A DNA stretch of 64,000 bases, from the NCBI RefSeq assembly GCF_005116675.2, contig NZ_CP050699.1:2131001-2195000 (forward strand), written 5' to 3'. Positions within the stretch are counted from its first letter, which is position 1. Each line of letters begins with the position of its first letter. This stretch comes from Desulfosediminicola ganghwensis (GTDB taxonomy: Bacteria > Desulfobacterota > Desulfobulbia > Desulfobulbales > Desulfocapsaceae). Shown one piece after another: positions 36,165-45,744 of this stretch. The notes beneath the pieces were generated by a model that was not told where the DNA came from, ran no database searches, and was given only the letters and a program-made list of their open reading frames with translations. A program made the position numbers and the translations under genes.

Positions 36165-36443
36165 ATGCAAAAAGGTGACAGTGTTATGACTGACCACCCC
36201 GATAGCAGATCAAGGGAGTTTGTTCGATCTTACGGAATCGTACACGAAATCACAAAAGCGGGTGGTGTAATCATCCAAATGGCAGATGGTTCAATGATCA
36301 AGCGGGAGTTCAACTCGGTTGCGGTATACACCCATCCACCATCAAACTGGGATGAATTATTCAAGCAACAAACGATCGCATTTTCCCAGCCAAATAAGCA
36401 GATGATGAATCGCAGATCATCTCAGAAGAAACGACAGATTTGA
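36165..36443 (+). CDS. 92-aa protein of unknown function
   Basis: 92 residues. A beta-strand-rich core (VRSYGIVHEITKAGGVIIQM, then ADGSMIKREFNSVAVY) is followed by a basic tail ending RRSSQKKRQI. It may be a small nucleic-acid-binding protein, but no family is recognised. AAGGAG lies eight bases before the ATG, so it is probably translated. A degenerate copy lies at 56466-56625, at the corresponding place in the second island, which shows it belongs to the island rather than being a chance frame. Confidence 0.65.
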   Translation: MQKGDSVMTDHPDSRSREFVRSYGIVHEITKAGGVIIQMADGSMIKREFNSVAVYTHPPSNWDELFKQQTIAFSQPNKQMMNRRSSQKKRQI

Positions 36444-36596
36444 TAGCGCACAAAACAAACCTATAACCATTTTGACGGGTTACTATTCACGATTTTTCCA
36501 GTACTCTTATTGATCTGTACGTTTGAAGTAGTATTTGTGACAAGGCGGATTGAACATATCCATTTAGCAAAGTACGTTTCACGACGTGTTCTGTAG

Positions 36597-38078
36597 CTAC
36601 ACTTTACGGATATTGAGCTTACGCATTCGGGCGCGCAAGGTACTGCGTTCAAGTCCAAGAATCTCGGCTGCACTGTTTTTTCCGCTTACTTTCCAGTGGG
36701 TCTGTTCGAGCACCCGCGTAATATAGTCTCGTTCGACCGCTGCAAGTGTCTGCAATTCATCCGAACCATGTCGTGAAGCATGCTTAAGCTCATCAAAGAT
36801 GTTTAGCTTGGATCCGGAAGAGCTGATCACCGCCCGCTCAAGAACATTTTCAAGTTCACGGACGTTTCCCGGCCAGGGATAGTTCTGCAGACTGGTCATG
36901 ACGGTGGTCGGTATTATATCGATAGCCTTGCCTAATCGTTTGGAAATTTTCTGAACGAAGTATTTCACCAGAAGTGGAATGTCATCCAGGCGATCTCTAA
37001 GCGGAGGCATCGTTATGGGGAAAATATTCAATCTATACCAGAGATCTTCCCTGAATCGCCCTTCTTCAACCTCTTTTTCGAGATTACGATTAGTAGCGGC
37101 AATAATTCTGACATCAACACTCTGGGTTTGAGAACTGCCCAACCTCTCAAATCTGCCACTCTCTATCACCTGCAACAGTTTTGATTGTAACTCCAAAGGC
37201 AATTCTCCAATTTCATCAAGAAAGAGGGTCGTGCCGTTGGCAAGCTCAAATCGTCCTATCCTTCTAGCGTTGGCTCCCGTGAATGCACCTTTTTCATGTC
37301 CGAACAACTCACTCTCAACCAGGTTTGCAGGGAGAGCTGCACAATTCATCTTAACCATTGCGCGCCCCTTACGTTGACTCAAGTCGTGTATAGCCCGGGC
37401 AACAAGCTCTTTACCTGTCCCCGTTTCCCCCAAAATCAGGACAGTTGTATCAGAGTGTGCAATCTGCTCAATTTTATAAAAAACATATTTGATCTCATTG
37501 CTTTGGCCAATAATATTGTCGTAGTTGAGTTCGAGTTTTATCTCTTCAAGCAGGTACGCTCGCTCAGCCTCAAGCTGATCCTTGAGCTTTTTTATCTCTT
37601 CCAGAGCATCTTCGGCAATGCGTCTGCTTTCCTCTGCATTTTTCCGGGAAATCCGCAGTTCAGCAGTGCGTTGCTTTACAAGTTCATCAAGATTTCGTTT
37701 GCTGTATTCCCGATCTGTCACATCCTCAATTGCCAGAAGAATCAACTGATTTTCTTCTTTTTCGCTTGCAATGCGCCTGGCATTCAGATGCATGATCTTG
37801 AAACCGATGTCAGTAAAGGTATGTTCAACTTCAAAATCATTGAATTCTGAATTCTGGGGGAGGATCGTCTCCAGCAGCTCTCTCAGCCCGGGAATATCCC
37901 ATTGACCATTGCCAAGATTATAGATTATCACGCCTTCGGTCTGATGAGGCTCAATAGCAAAAAAACGGTAAAATGAGCTGTTAGCCTTGACGACCCTGAA
38001 CTCACTATCAAGGGCGACCAGAGGCTCACGAACGGCCCCAAGGATATCATCAAAAATGAGTAGAAAATTTTTCTTCAT
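36597..38078 (-). CDS. Sigma-54-dependent activator with PAS domain; candidate regulator of the stress island
   Basis: 493 residues. An N-terminal PAS domain (residues about 10-125), a coiled coil ([20 protein letters not shown]) and the AAA+ activator domain with Walker A GETGTGKE (near 218), the sigma-54 contact loop KGAFTGA, Walker [13 protein letters not shown] and [10 protein letters not shown]. The C-terminal Fis-type helix-turn-helix is [20 protein letters not shown]. No receiver domain is present, so control is by ligand or redox sensing through PAS. It is the only specific activator inside the island, and three promoters here have a common palindrome at enhancer distance, so it is the likely binder. 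GAFTGA is intact. Confidence 0.93.
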   Translation of the reverse strand: MKKNFLLIFDDILGAVREPLVALDSEFRVVKANSSFYRFFAIEPHQTEGVIIYNLGNGQWDIPGLRELLETILPQNSEFNDFEVEHTFTDIGFKIMHLNARRIASEKEENQLILLAIEDVTDREYSKRNLDELVKQRTAELRISRKNAEESRRIAEDALEEIKKLKDQLEAERAYLLEEIKLELNYDNIIGQSNEIKYVFYKIEQIAHSDTTVLILGETGTGKELVARAIHDLSQRKGRAMVKMNCAALPANLVESELFGHEKGAFTGANARRIGRFELANGTTLFLDEIGELPLELQSKLLQVIESGRFERLGSSQTQSVDVRIIAATNRNLEKEVEEGRFREDLWYRLNIFPITMPPLRDRLDDIPLLVKYFVQKISKRLGKAIDIIPTTVMTSLQNYPWPGNVRELENVLERAVISSSGSKLNIFDELKHASRHGSDELQTLAAVERDYITRVLEQTHWKVSGKNSAAEILGLERSTLRARMRKLNIRKV

Positions 38079-38206
38079 ATGCGTCTCTACTCGCCGTTTT
38101 TCTTTTTACATCTTCATGCTTATCTGGTCACTACCTGTTAGGTGAAAACATTATTATATCTGTTATATGGAGTGTTATTGAATGGGACCATCGGAGAGGA
38201 AAATGA

Positions 38207-38560
38207 TTAGCAGCAAGCGCTGACAACTTTGTTCTTACCTCCACACTTCGCTTTATAGAGAGCAATGTCAGCAATGTATACCAGGTCATTGGCAGATGCC
38301 AGGAGATCTGAAGCGACAATGCTGGAAACTTCTATACTCACTGTTATTGGTGGTCCAGCCTCCTGAAAGCAGTGAGCCAGATCTTCACGTAACGTATCCG
38401 CCTTTTGGGTAGCTTGAGTACTTGTTGTTTCCGGTAAAATGATAGCGATCTCCTCATCTCCGTAACGTGCAGGAAAATCAGCCTTCCATAGACTGCCAAG
38501 AATGGTATTTCCTATTCTTCTAAGCACATCATCCCCGAGCTGTTTACTGTAAAAAACCTA
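38207..38560 (-). pseudogene. Truncated GGDEF-domain gene
   Basis: The C-terminal about 115 residues of a diguanylate cyclase: FYSKQLGDDVLRRIGNTILG, then ARYGDEEIAIILPET in place of the GGDEF signature (RYGDEE), and ADIALYKAKCGGKNKV. The first open ATG/CTG is internal and the upstream frame is closed near 38565. The altered active-site motif and missing N-terminus argue against enzyme activity. Confidence 0.8.
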
Positions 38561-38565
38561 TAATC

Positions 38566-39014
38566 TGACAACGTCTGAACTTATGAGAAATTCGAGCTAA
38601 ATTTTACATCTGCACTTCAATATCCGAGATATTAAAGAGTATAGAACAACCTTTTTCTACCCTTCGCAGTTCCAACATCTTCACCTACAAATGTATCGCC
38701 TCTATCATTTCTTCTCCAGAAAAATTATTATTTCCTGGCGTTGACAAAGATGATGCTCAGTGGATTGTGTGGCTGACCCGAGAGCCGCTCTGCAGTAAAG
38801 GGATTTTTGAGACAACTTGCTGAATGTATCCTGGTTCTTGACCTTGAACAATGCACTCGCGACCAGAAGAAAACAGAAGTTGCCAGGCGGGGAGAGTCGT
38901 ATCAACTACCCAAAGATGAGTCTATTAAGCAGATAATATACAGGATAAAAAAAGCTGTTTTGTTGATGATATATTTCGACATCGACAATGCCATCTAATC
39001 CTATAACTCGCCGT
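38566..39014. other. Intergenic, no gene recognised
   Basis: Short frames on both strands (38705-38905, 38807-38998) have no family signal. Confidence 0.4.
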
Positions 39015-40364
39015 TCATTCGTGACCCGCTTCAGGAGTTGCCCCACTCTTTGATACCCACATCAGAAATGCAATTCCCGCCAGTGCAGAAAAAGCAGACG
39101 CAAGAAAGATTCCCATCTTAGCACTTCCGATCAGACTCTTGCTGAATGCCATGTTCGCAATAAACAGCGCCATGGTAAAGCCGATTCCTGCAAGCAGGCT
39201 CCCCCCGATCATTAATCTCCAGGTGAGCTCATGGGGTCGGATTGCAATGTGCAATCGTATAGCCAACCAGCTGAAAAACAGAATGCCAATTGGCTTACCC
39301 AAAACAAAACCTAAGAAAATCGTCAGGGTGACCGAGTTTCCCAGATCGTTTAGAGTGAGTGCTATCCCAGCATTGGCCAATGCAAACAGGGGCATGATGA
39401 CAAAACCGACCCAAGGATGTAGTGCAATCTCCAGGCGCTCAACCGGAGACAGTGCTTCACGGGCGGCAATTTCAGCAATTTGCAATGTTTGTCGATCTTT
39501 CGTGTCTTCACTGCTTTCGCTGGTGACCGGATGTGCAATAACCTGGCCCAATATGGCGTATAACCGATCGTCGCTAACCCATCGGCGCGCCGGAGTCATC
39601 AGGCCGAGTATCACACCTGTGATGGTGGCGTGGATCCCTGACGCATCCATTGCCAGCCAGATGCCCACTCCCATCAGCACATAGAGCGGAAAACCACGAA
39701 AACCGAGCTTTGCCAAGGCTCGCAAAACCACTAACCCAAGCGCAGCTATCACCAACGGCCACCAGGCAATGTGGCTACTATAGCTGATCGCTACGACCAT
39801 AATAGCGCCAAGATCATCAACAATTGCTAAAGACAGCATAAACACACGTAAGCTCTGAGGGATGCGCGAGCCGAGCAGTGCCAGGCAGCCAATAACAAAC
39901 GCTGTGTCAGTTGCCATGACAGTGCCCCACCCATGATGGCCTGGTTGTCCTGATTGTAATGACAGGTAAATCGCGGCGGGGACGATCATACCTCCCAGAG
40001 CGGCGGCTATGGATAGCGCAGCCATACGAGGTTTGTTCAACTCTCCGAGAACCAACTCCCGCTTGAGCTCCAATGCGACAATAAAGAAAAACAGGGTCAT
40101 CAGGCCATCGTTGATCCACTCTCGCAGCGAGCGGGCAAATTCAAACGAACCAAACTGGAGACCTAGCTTTGTCTCCCAGGCGTGTTCAAATGATTCGGCC
40201 CATGGGGAGTTTGAGAAAACGAGGGCCGCAACAGTGAATAATAGCAGAATCGCACCACCAGCAGACTGAATGCGCAAGAAACGCACAAAGGGGTTCGTCA
40301 GCCGATCAACTAACTCAGTCGGCAACCGGGTTGCTTCGGAATTTACTTGTTGATCTCTACTCAT
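39015..40364 (-). CDS. nhaA: NhaA-type Na+/H+ antiporter
   Basis: 449 residues, 11-12 TM helices. NhaA hallmarks are FIVALELKRELVLGEL near residue 95, MATDTAFVIGCLALLG with the ion-binding Asp near 155, SLAIVDDLGAIMVVAI with the second Asp pair near 185, and GKPIGILFFSWLAIRL. The C-terminal end GIFLASAFSALAGIAFL is also typical. It exports Na+ in exchange for protons and supports pH and salt tolerance, in line with the stress theme. It closes the first island at its right side. Confidence 0.95.
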   Translation of the reverse strand: MSRDQQVNSEATRLPTELVDRLTNPFVRFLRIQSAGGAILLLFTVAALVFSNSPWAESFEHAWETKLGLQFGSFEFARSLREWINDGLMTLFFFIVALELKRELVLGELNKPRMAALSIAAALGGMIVPAAIYLSLQSGQPGHHGWGTVMATDTAFVIGCLALLGSRIPQSLRVFMLSLAIVDDLGAIMVVAISYSSHIAWWPLVIAALGLVVLRALAKLGFRGFPLYVLMGVGIWLAMDASGIHATITGVILGLMTPARRWVSDDRLYAILGQVIAHPVTSESSEDTKDRQTLQIAEIAAREALSPVERLEIALHPWVGFVIMPLFALANAGIALTLNDLGNSVTLTIFLGFVLGKPIGILFFSWLAIRLHIAIRPHELTWRLMIGGSLLAGIGFTMALFIANMAFSKSLIGSAKMGIFLASAFSALAGIAFLMWVSKSGATPEAGHE

Positions 40365-40797
40365 AAGAAACCTTCCCGACTGCCAAACACTAACAGATGT
40401 TTACAGATAAACTGAAGACACATACTGCAAAGAGTATACAATCACAACGTGTGTTAGGCAAATTGCCAGATACCACAGAGATATCTCGGTATGATGAATG
40501 ACTCAGGTAACCGTTCACCGCTGTGTGGAAAACATGCCCGATACCCGAACATGTAAGCGTTTACCAGTGCACAATATGCGTACAAGCAGGCCGCAGGGCT
40601 ATAGCCTATCTATGCAGGAAGCTATGACCACTCAAAAATGGGGGGGCGTGTAAGAAGTGACCCACCGTTTTCATTAAATAAACATAGAAACAGTACAGTC
40701 AGGCCAACATAAAATGGTTTCATGATCTCTTTTTACGAATCCACGTATTGGACCATCTTGAGAAATAACAAAGACGATTGTGTTTTCATTTTCGCTA
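40365..40797. other. Intergenic, no gene recognised
   Basis: Upstream region of nhaA on the minus strand. It probably contains the nhaA promoter, but no site stands out. Confidence 0.4.
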
Positions 40798-41060
40798 TAT
40801 TCGATTAATAAGTGCAACATTCTTACCTAAAAGGTTTTCCAGAGGAGTTTGTTCTCCGGGTATCCTTCTTAGGCCAGAAACGTTGAATCCTACCATTTGC
40901 ATTCACGTTCATGCCTCGCTGCCACTGTGCTGTGGCCTAGATTTACGTAGCCTTGAGATCTGATATCTTTGTTCCTGAGTGAGTTGTCGATAGTGTTTGT
41001 GCTGTTTCATGCAGTGCAGACCTTGGTTAAGTGAAGGAGCTAACACTATACCGTAAATAA
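40798..41060 (-). mobile_element. IS30-family scrap
   Basis: AATAAGTGCAACA at the left matches the inner part of the IS30 end at 4749. GGCCAGAAACG through CGCTGCCAC matches the catalytic region at about 4895-4950, and the segment 40970-41045 matches the N-terminal coding end near 5690-5760. It is a heavily deleted copy of the same element. Confidence 0.75.
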
Positions 41061-41288
41061 GAAGTCAAAACAGCACGTTAACGGCAAGGTGCATGAGATG
41101 TCAACTTGTATCTCGGATTATCTATGCGAATTGCGTTATGAACGGCTCATGAACAGAATCATCTCTGATTGAATGAAAAATTTTATCTCCAGGACCTCTG
41201 CAAAATAGCAAGATACAATCATGCAAAAGATATTGAAGATGTATCTCGGCAATCTAATGGTGTTCGCGGATTAGGGAACTGAAGATTA
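41061..41288. other. Spacer before the 800-bp repeat
   Basis: No gene recognised between the IS30 scrap and the repeat. Confidence 0.4.
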
Positions 41289-42088
41289 TTCCTGATAATG
41301 TCCAGATCCTTCTCGCTGGAAAATTGCTCCATTTTCGATCAGAGGCGGTGAAAGAAACTACTTTCGTATCAACCACCCTGATCAAGCCTAAACAGCCCCT
41401 CTGTCGGAAAAGCTATACCTGAGAATGTTCCAGCCTGTCAGGAGAATCTTCACCGCATGGATTGCAGTTTTTTCAAATAGCCGAGGGGATAGATTGTTTC
41501 TCTGCTTGGAGAATGTTACGGTTATAGAACTGACTCAAGAAAACGGTTGGGCAACCTATGCTATTGCAGATGTGTGGAAGATCTGCAGAAATATAATTGG
41601 TGAGAAGAGGGGTGGGCTATGATAATTCTTGATACTGGCGGAATTAAGGAGCTGATGTTAGGAAGTTTCGTTGCTGCAGTATGTTTTGGTGCTCCCGTAT
41701 TAATGAAATATACGTTTCCTGAACCTACGGCAATACACGAAGTGGTTAATGAAATGCCGTTTCTCGGCTGTCTGATTGTTGGTTTAACGTTTATCAGACT
41801 GTTGCAGCGCAAGAAGAATCTCGAAAAAGATGCATAAAACTAATTAATATGATTACGTTTTTGGCGACCCCACATTGAGTGAGAATAACCAGCACTCTTT
41901 AAAGGATTGAAGAGACTACTTTACTGTCAGGCATTACAACAGTGTTGCCTCCCAAGTAAGATACCGGAATGTTTTCCCCAAATTATGTAATGTTCCTGTA
42001 AGAACATACATTCATCAAAGCAAAATAGCAGTACAGTTATATCAAACAGAAGTGGGTGCGGTAAATTGGACCATTAGCTAAGGTGGAG
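41289..42088. repeat. 800-bp direct repeat, copy 1 (partner 58493-59293)
   Basis: Nearly identical over about 800 bp to 58493-59293 with few substitutions and small indels, so the duplication is recent. It carries the 72-aa membrane protein gene. Its right edge GGTAAATTGGACCATTAGCT resembles an IS3-type end; in copy 2 an IS3-type orfA scrap follows immediately. The two copies bracket the amino-acid catabolism cluster and the second stress island. Confidence 0.9.
41619..41837 (+). CDS. 72-aa small membrane protein, copy 1
   Basis: 72 residues with two hydrophobic stretches (LGSFVAAVCFGAPVLMKYTF and FLGCLIVGLTFIRLL) and a charged C-terminus. The plus-strand frame MIILDTGGIKEL has GGTGGG near the ATG. 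It is preserved between the two 800-bp repeats with a single residue difference at the end (Asp-Ala versus Asp-Thr). Conservation could simply reflect a recent duplication. Function unknown. Confidence 0.5.
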   Translation: MIILDTGGIKELMLGSFVAAVCFGAPVLMKYTFPEPTAIHEVVNEMPFLGCLIVGLTFIRLLQRKKNLEKDA

Positions 42089-42128
42089 ATCTGGCTATAG
42101 TATCTGTTACTCCATACTATTCTACCGG

Positions 42129-42863
42129 CTAACCTATCTCTTCCGTAATTATTTGTGACACATTTTTTAATTTATCAGCTACCCCTGGAATTACATCACT
42201 GGCAATTTGCAGACCAGATAAAGTCATTGCTGCGATAACTTTTTTATGGATAAAGATTGGTACCGAAACACAAGTAACTAAGTCATTCCATTCACGATCA
42301 TCTACCCCATAACCACGTTTTAGGGTTGTTTTCAATTCTTCAATGAAGGCGTCTTTTGATGTGATCGTGTTATCGGTAAACGGTGAAAATTTAAGTTTTG
42401 ATAGAACCTTTTTTTGTTTTGCATCTGTCATATAGCTCAACAACACCTTGCCTGAGGCAGATGCATGCAAAAAGTCTTTTGTGTTCGATGAAGCAGGGGT
42501 TATTATTGCTCCCTTCGGGGTATGTTCAAAAACATAATTTAAGACGATCCCTTCAAAAACAACTAAAGAGCTTGCCATCTTCATCTGATCTGAAAGTTTT
42601 AAGATGTGTGGCTTTGCAACACCATAGAGTTCTTTATCCCCCGCATACGCCGTGCCAACTTCATTAGCCATAAAACCAATATAATATCGATTGCTTGATT
42701 CCCTCAGGAAAAGTGCCATTTTAAGGGTTCGCACGATATCAAATGTACTGGTTTTGGGTAATTTCAGCCTCTCTCCAATTTCCGTAACGGTTAACCCTTC
42801 AGGACACTGTGCCAGCAGTTTCAATATTTCAGTAGCTCTATGCGTGGTTCTGTTAATTTTCAT
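42129..42863 (-). CDS. IclR-family transcriptional regulator
   Basis: 244 residues. An N-terminal winged helix (ATEILKLLAQCPEGLTVTEI, RLKLPKSTSFDIVRTLKM) is followed by an IclR effector domain (LVVFEGIVLNYVFEHTPKGA; FLHASASGKVLLSYM; GYGVDDREWNDLVTCVSVPI). Members sense small organic acids. It is divergent from the oxidoreductase operon at 43185 and about 320 bases of shared control region lie between them, with a pair of direct repeats. It most likely regulates that operon. Confidence 0.92.
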   Translation of the reverse strand: MKINRTTHRATEILKLLAQCPEGLTVTEIGERLKLPKTSTFDIVRTLKMALFLRESSNRYYIGFMANEVGTAYAGDKELYGVAKPHILKLSDQMKMASSLVVFEGIVLNYVFEHTPKGAIITPASSNTKDFLHASASGKVLLSYMTDAKQKKVLSKLKFSPFTDNTITSKDAFIEELKTTLKRGYGVDDREWNDLVTCVSVPIFIHKKVIAAMTLSGLQIASDVIPGVADKLKNVSQIITEEIG

Positions 42864-42951
42864 TGTAATTGTTTAGTAACTTTATCTGTCATGATTTTCC
42901 ACTTCTATTTATAAAAGATATTCCCTGAATTGTCTATAGCAACCCCTTGTC

Positions 42952-42983
42952 GATCGCATATACGAACGACAGATCGCATATAC
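42952..42983. promoter_or_regulatory. Pair of 12-bp direct repeats, candidate IclR operator
   Basis: GATCGCATATAC occurs at 42952-42963 and 42972-42983, start to start 20 bp, i.e. two helical turns on one face of DNA. It lies just upstream of a possible -35 (TTGACT, 42993-42998) for the rightward operon. Confidence 0.65.
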
Positions 42984-42992
42984 ATTTTTGTA

Positions 42993-43021
42993 TTGACTCG
43001 TTTTTATTCTTGGTATATGTC
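42993..43021 (+). promoter_or_regulatory. Possible promoter of the 2-oxoacid oxidoreductase operon
   Basis: TTGACT at 42993-42998 and TATGTC about 17 bases later. The -10 is a weak match. The position next to the direct repeats fits a regulated promoter. Confidence 0.4.
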
Positions 43022-43184
43022 TATGCCAAGTTCAACGCGATTCACTTTTTTCAAATGATGGTTCCTTAATCAGTTCTACTTAAAAACTATTTAGGTAGGA
43101 CTGGTTTTAAATGCAATATCGCAATGAAACCATGTTTCATCTGTAGACAATTGGCTGCATTAAATCTCACCAGGAGCTCAAACT

Positions 43185-43409
43185 GTGACCAAGACAAAGA
43201 AGAAAGCACGCATGGTGCAACATTATGAGAGATGCAAAGGATGCGGATTTTGCGTTCTGGAGTGTCCCAAAGATGCATTGTCGTTTTCTCAGAACGTTAA
43301 CAAAAAAGGATACACCACTGTTGTTCTCGATATTGAGCGTTGTATAGCCTGTGCAATTTGCTACACAGTATGTCCGGATTACGTATTTGAAAAAAAGGAG
43401 GCCTGCTGA
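43185..43409 (+). CDS. 2-oxoacid:ferredoxin oxidoreductase, delta (ferredoxin) subunit
   Basis: 74 residues from a GTG. Two [4Fe-4S] motifs are complete: CKGCGFCVLECPKDAL and CIACAICYTVCPDYVF. It is the electron-transferring subunit of the four-subunit enzyme. The order delta-alpha-beta-gamma is that of VOR/KOR-type enzymes. GAGCTC lies upstream of the GTG as a modest ribosome site. The gene ends one base before the alpha-subunit ATG. Confidence 0.93.
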   Translation: MTKTKKKARMVQHYERCKGCGFCVLECPKDALSFSQNVNKKGYTTVVLDIERCIACAICYTVCPDYVFEKKEAC

Positions 43410-43410
43410 T

Positions 43411-44478
43411 ATGTCACGCCGTCTCATGAAAGGAAATGATGCCCTTGCCGAAGCCGCAGTTCGAGCAGGTTGCCGCTTTTTCGGCGGATATCCGATCACT
43501 CCTCAGAGTGAAATTCTTGAATATCTCTCAGCACGTCTTCCTGAAGTTGGAGGAACTTTCCTTCAAGCAGAATCAGAACTTGCCGGGATCAATATGGTCT
43601 ACGGAGCAGCAGCAGCAGGATTCAGGGCTATGACCAGTTCTTCCGGTCCGGGTTTCAGTCTGTTGCAGGAAGGAATTTCCTATATCGCATCAGCTGAACT
43701 TCCTGCCGTTATAGTTGACGTTCAGCGCTATGGCAGTGGGCTTGGCGACATCTTCCAGGCCCAAAGCGATTACCATATGGCAACCACCGGCGGAGGACAC
43801 GGGGACTACCATATGCTGGTTTACGCACCGGCATCCGCTCAGGAAAGTGTTGACCTGATGTGTCTTGCTTTTAATAAAGCCGAAGAGTATCGCAACCCTT
43901 GTCTGATCCTCACCGATGCATCCATCGCCCAGATGATGGAGCCTGTCGAACTGCCCGAGATGAAAGAAGTAAATCCTGATAAACCTTGGGCAGTACGAGG
44001 CAAGAGCGGACAGGATTTCAAGAAAATCACCTCAACTATGTATTATATCGATGACTTCGATACATACATAAAAGAAAAATATGATGCAATGGCAGAGAAG
44101 GAGCAGCGTTGGGAAGCTCTCCATATTGCCGATGCAGACGTTGTACTTGTCGCTTACGGAATCAGCTCCCGAATCTGCAAAGAAGCAGTTGCTACTGCGA
44201 GGGAGCAGGGTATCCGTCTTGGTCTCTTACGTCCAATTACCGTCTGGCCTTTTCCTGTAGACGGTTTCAAGGAAGTAAATCCGGATGTCAAAGCGTATCT
44301 TACCGTTGAGCTTAGCTCTCTGCCAAAACTTGATATAGACGTCAAGCTCGCCTGCAAAATGAAATCACCCGTTGAAAATTTCCTTGGTGGTGCTGTTATT
44401 CCGGAATCTCAACAGATTATAGAAAAAGCTGTTTCTGTTCTCGAAAAAGTGGAGGCGACATCATGTCTGAAAAATTAA
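43411..44478 (+). CDS. 2-oxoacid:ferredoxin oxidoreductase, alpha subunit
   Basis: About 355 residues from the ATG at 43411, which follows AAAGGAGG; an upstream ATG at 43351 lies inside the delta gene. Family motifs are FFGGYPITPQSEILEYLS, FLQAESELAGINMVYGAAAA, MTSSSGPGFSLLQEGISY and VDVQRYGSGLGD. It pairs with the beta subunit to oxidise a 2-oxoacid to the acyl-CoA, reducing ferredoxin. Specificity (branched-chain, aryl or 2-oxoglutarate) is not clear from the sequence. It overlaps the beta gene by 16 bases. Confidence 0.93.
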   Translation: MSRRLMKGNDALAEAAVRAGCRFFGGYPITPQSEILEYLSARLPEVGGTFLQAESELAGINMVYGAAAAGFRAMTSSSGPGFSLLQEGISYIASAELPAVIVDVQRYGSGLGDIFQAQSDYHMATTGGGHGDYHMLVYAPASAQESVDLMCLAFNKAEEYRNPCLILTDASIAQMMEPVELPEMKEVNPDKPWAVRGKSGQDFKKITSTMYYIDDFDTYIKEKYDAMAEKEQRWEALHIADADVVLVAYGISSRICKEAVATAREQGIRLGLLRPITVWPFPVDGFKEVNPDVKAYLTVELSSLPKLDIDVKLACKMKSPVENFLGGAVIPESQQIIEKAVSVLEKVEATSCLKN

Positions 44479-45206
44479 TTCCTAACCTCCTTGTTGAAGA
44501 CAATAAATTCTGTCCAGGATGTGGCCACGGCATCATTAACAGAGTTGTTGCCGAAGTCCTTGAAGAGATGGATCTTGCAGACAAGGCAGTTGGTTCACTT
44601 GCTGTCGGTTGCGCATGTCTGATGATGGATACCTTTGGAACCGACTGGATTCAAGCACCCCACGGACGGGCTGCCGCTGTTGCTGTCGGCGTTAAACGTG
44701 TCCGCCCTGAATGTTGTGTTTTCACCTATCAAGGAGATGGAGACTCTCTGGCGATAGGTTTTTCTGAGACGATGTATGCAGCTCTTAGAAATGAAAATAT
44801 TACCGCCATCATCGTCAACAACGGCATATTCGGAATGACCGGTGGCCAAATGGCGCCAACCACATTGCCAGGACAACGCACGACCACCTCACCTCAAGGA
44901 AGAAACGCTGATACAACAGGCCAACCCGTAAATATCATCAACCAAATTAAGGAAGTACCAGTCGGATATTTAGCACGAGGTTCGGTGGATACTGCCAAAG
45001 AAATCAACAAGCTGAAAAAATATATACGCACCGCAATCGAAACCCAGATGTCCGGGGGGGGGTACTCTCTGGTCGAAATATTATCCCCCTGTCCCACAAA
45101 CTGGAAGATGACCCTTGAGGCAAGTCTTGATCATATCAAAACAAAAGTCAAGGAAACCTACCCATTGGGTGAATATGTCAAAAATGGAGAGAGAGTCGAT
45201 GCTTAG
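44463..45206 (+). CDS. 2-oxoacid:ferredoxin oxidoreductase, beta subunit (TPP-binding)
   Basis: 247 residues. The Cys motif FCPGCGHGIINRVVAE and the TPP/Mg motif in YQGDGDSLAIGFSETMYA, followed by NNGIFGMTGGQMAPTTLPGQ, define the TPP-binding subunit. It performs decarboxylation of the 2-oxoacid. It is translationally coupled to its neighbours by overlaps on both sides. Confidence 0.93.
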   Translation: MSEKLIPNLLVEDNKFCPGCGHGIINRVVAEVLEEMDLADKAVGSLAVGCACLMMDTFGTDWIQAPHGRAAAVAVGVKRVRPECCVFTYQGDGDSLAIGFSETMYAALRNENITAIIVNNGIFGMTGGQMAPTTLPGQRTTTSPQGRNADTTGQPVNIINQIKEVPVGYLARGSVDTAKEINKLKKYIRTAIETQMSGGGYSLVEILSPCPTNWKMTLEASLDHIKTKVKETYPLGEYVKNGERVDA

Positions 45207-45735
45207 TATTACTTGTGCAGGTTTTGGCGGCCAGGGAGTGCTTACTGCAGGGATGCTGCTTGCCCATGTATCCATGGTTTCCGGCAAAGAGTTAACCTGG
45301 GTTCCTTCTTATGGCTCGGAAATGAGAGGAGGAACGGCAAGCTGCCATCTGCGGATAGATGATCGGGAAATATTAAATCCATTTTTTAAAACCCGCGATG
45401 CCCTGATCGGTATGAACGAAGAGTCCGTTAAGGACTTCCAGGAGAGTATTATTCCGGGGGGAGTTTTGATTTCCAATGCAACGATGGTAAAGGATGTTTC
45501 CTTCAGGGAAGATATCAAGGTCATAGAGGTACCGGCCACCTCGATTGCTGCTGATCTGCAGAATCCAAGAGGGGCCAATATCGTTATGCTTGGTGCGGCA
45601 ATTGAAGCAACCGGACTCTTTCCGCCTGAAGAATTCGCAGATGGTATTGACGCCTATTTCAGAAAGAAAGGCCGTAACAACCCGCTCAACCGCGAATGCT
45701 TTATTCACGGCGTCAAAATTGCTACAAGAGCATAG
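45199..45735 (+). CDS. 2-oxoacid:ferredoxin oxidoreductase, gamma subunit
   Basis: 178 residues from the ATG at 45199, overlapping the beta stop by eight bases. Typical gamma-subunit motifs are CAGFGGQGVLTAGMLLAH, TWVPSYGSEMRGGTASCHL and GANIVMLGAAIEATGLF. It completes the heterotetramer and helps bind CoA. Confidence 0.93.
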   Translation: MLSITCAGFGGQGVLTAGMLLAHVSMVSGKELTWVPSYGSEMRGGTASCHLRIDDREILNPFFKTRDALIGMNEESVKDFQESIIPGGVLISNATMVKDVSFREDIKVIEVPATSIAADLQNPRGANIVMLGAAIEATGLFPPEEFADGIDAYFRKKGRNNPLNRECFIHGVKIATRA

Positions 45736-45744
45736 GGGAATGGG

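Noticed and set aside
37296-37850. 184-aa plus-strand frame
   Set aside because: Complement of the sigma-54 activator; the minus-strand protein has full family motifs.
39139-39684. 181-aa plus-strand frame
   Set aside because: Complement of nhaA.
41425-41622. 65-aa frame just before the 72-aa gene in the 800-bp repeat
   Set aside because: In the second copy a one-base change in the ATGGATTGCAG region breaks the corresponding frame, so it is not conserved even between near-identical repeats.
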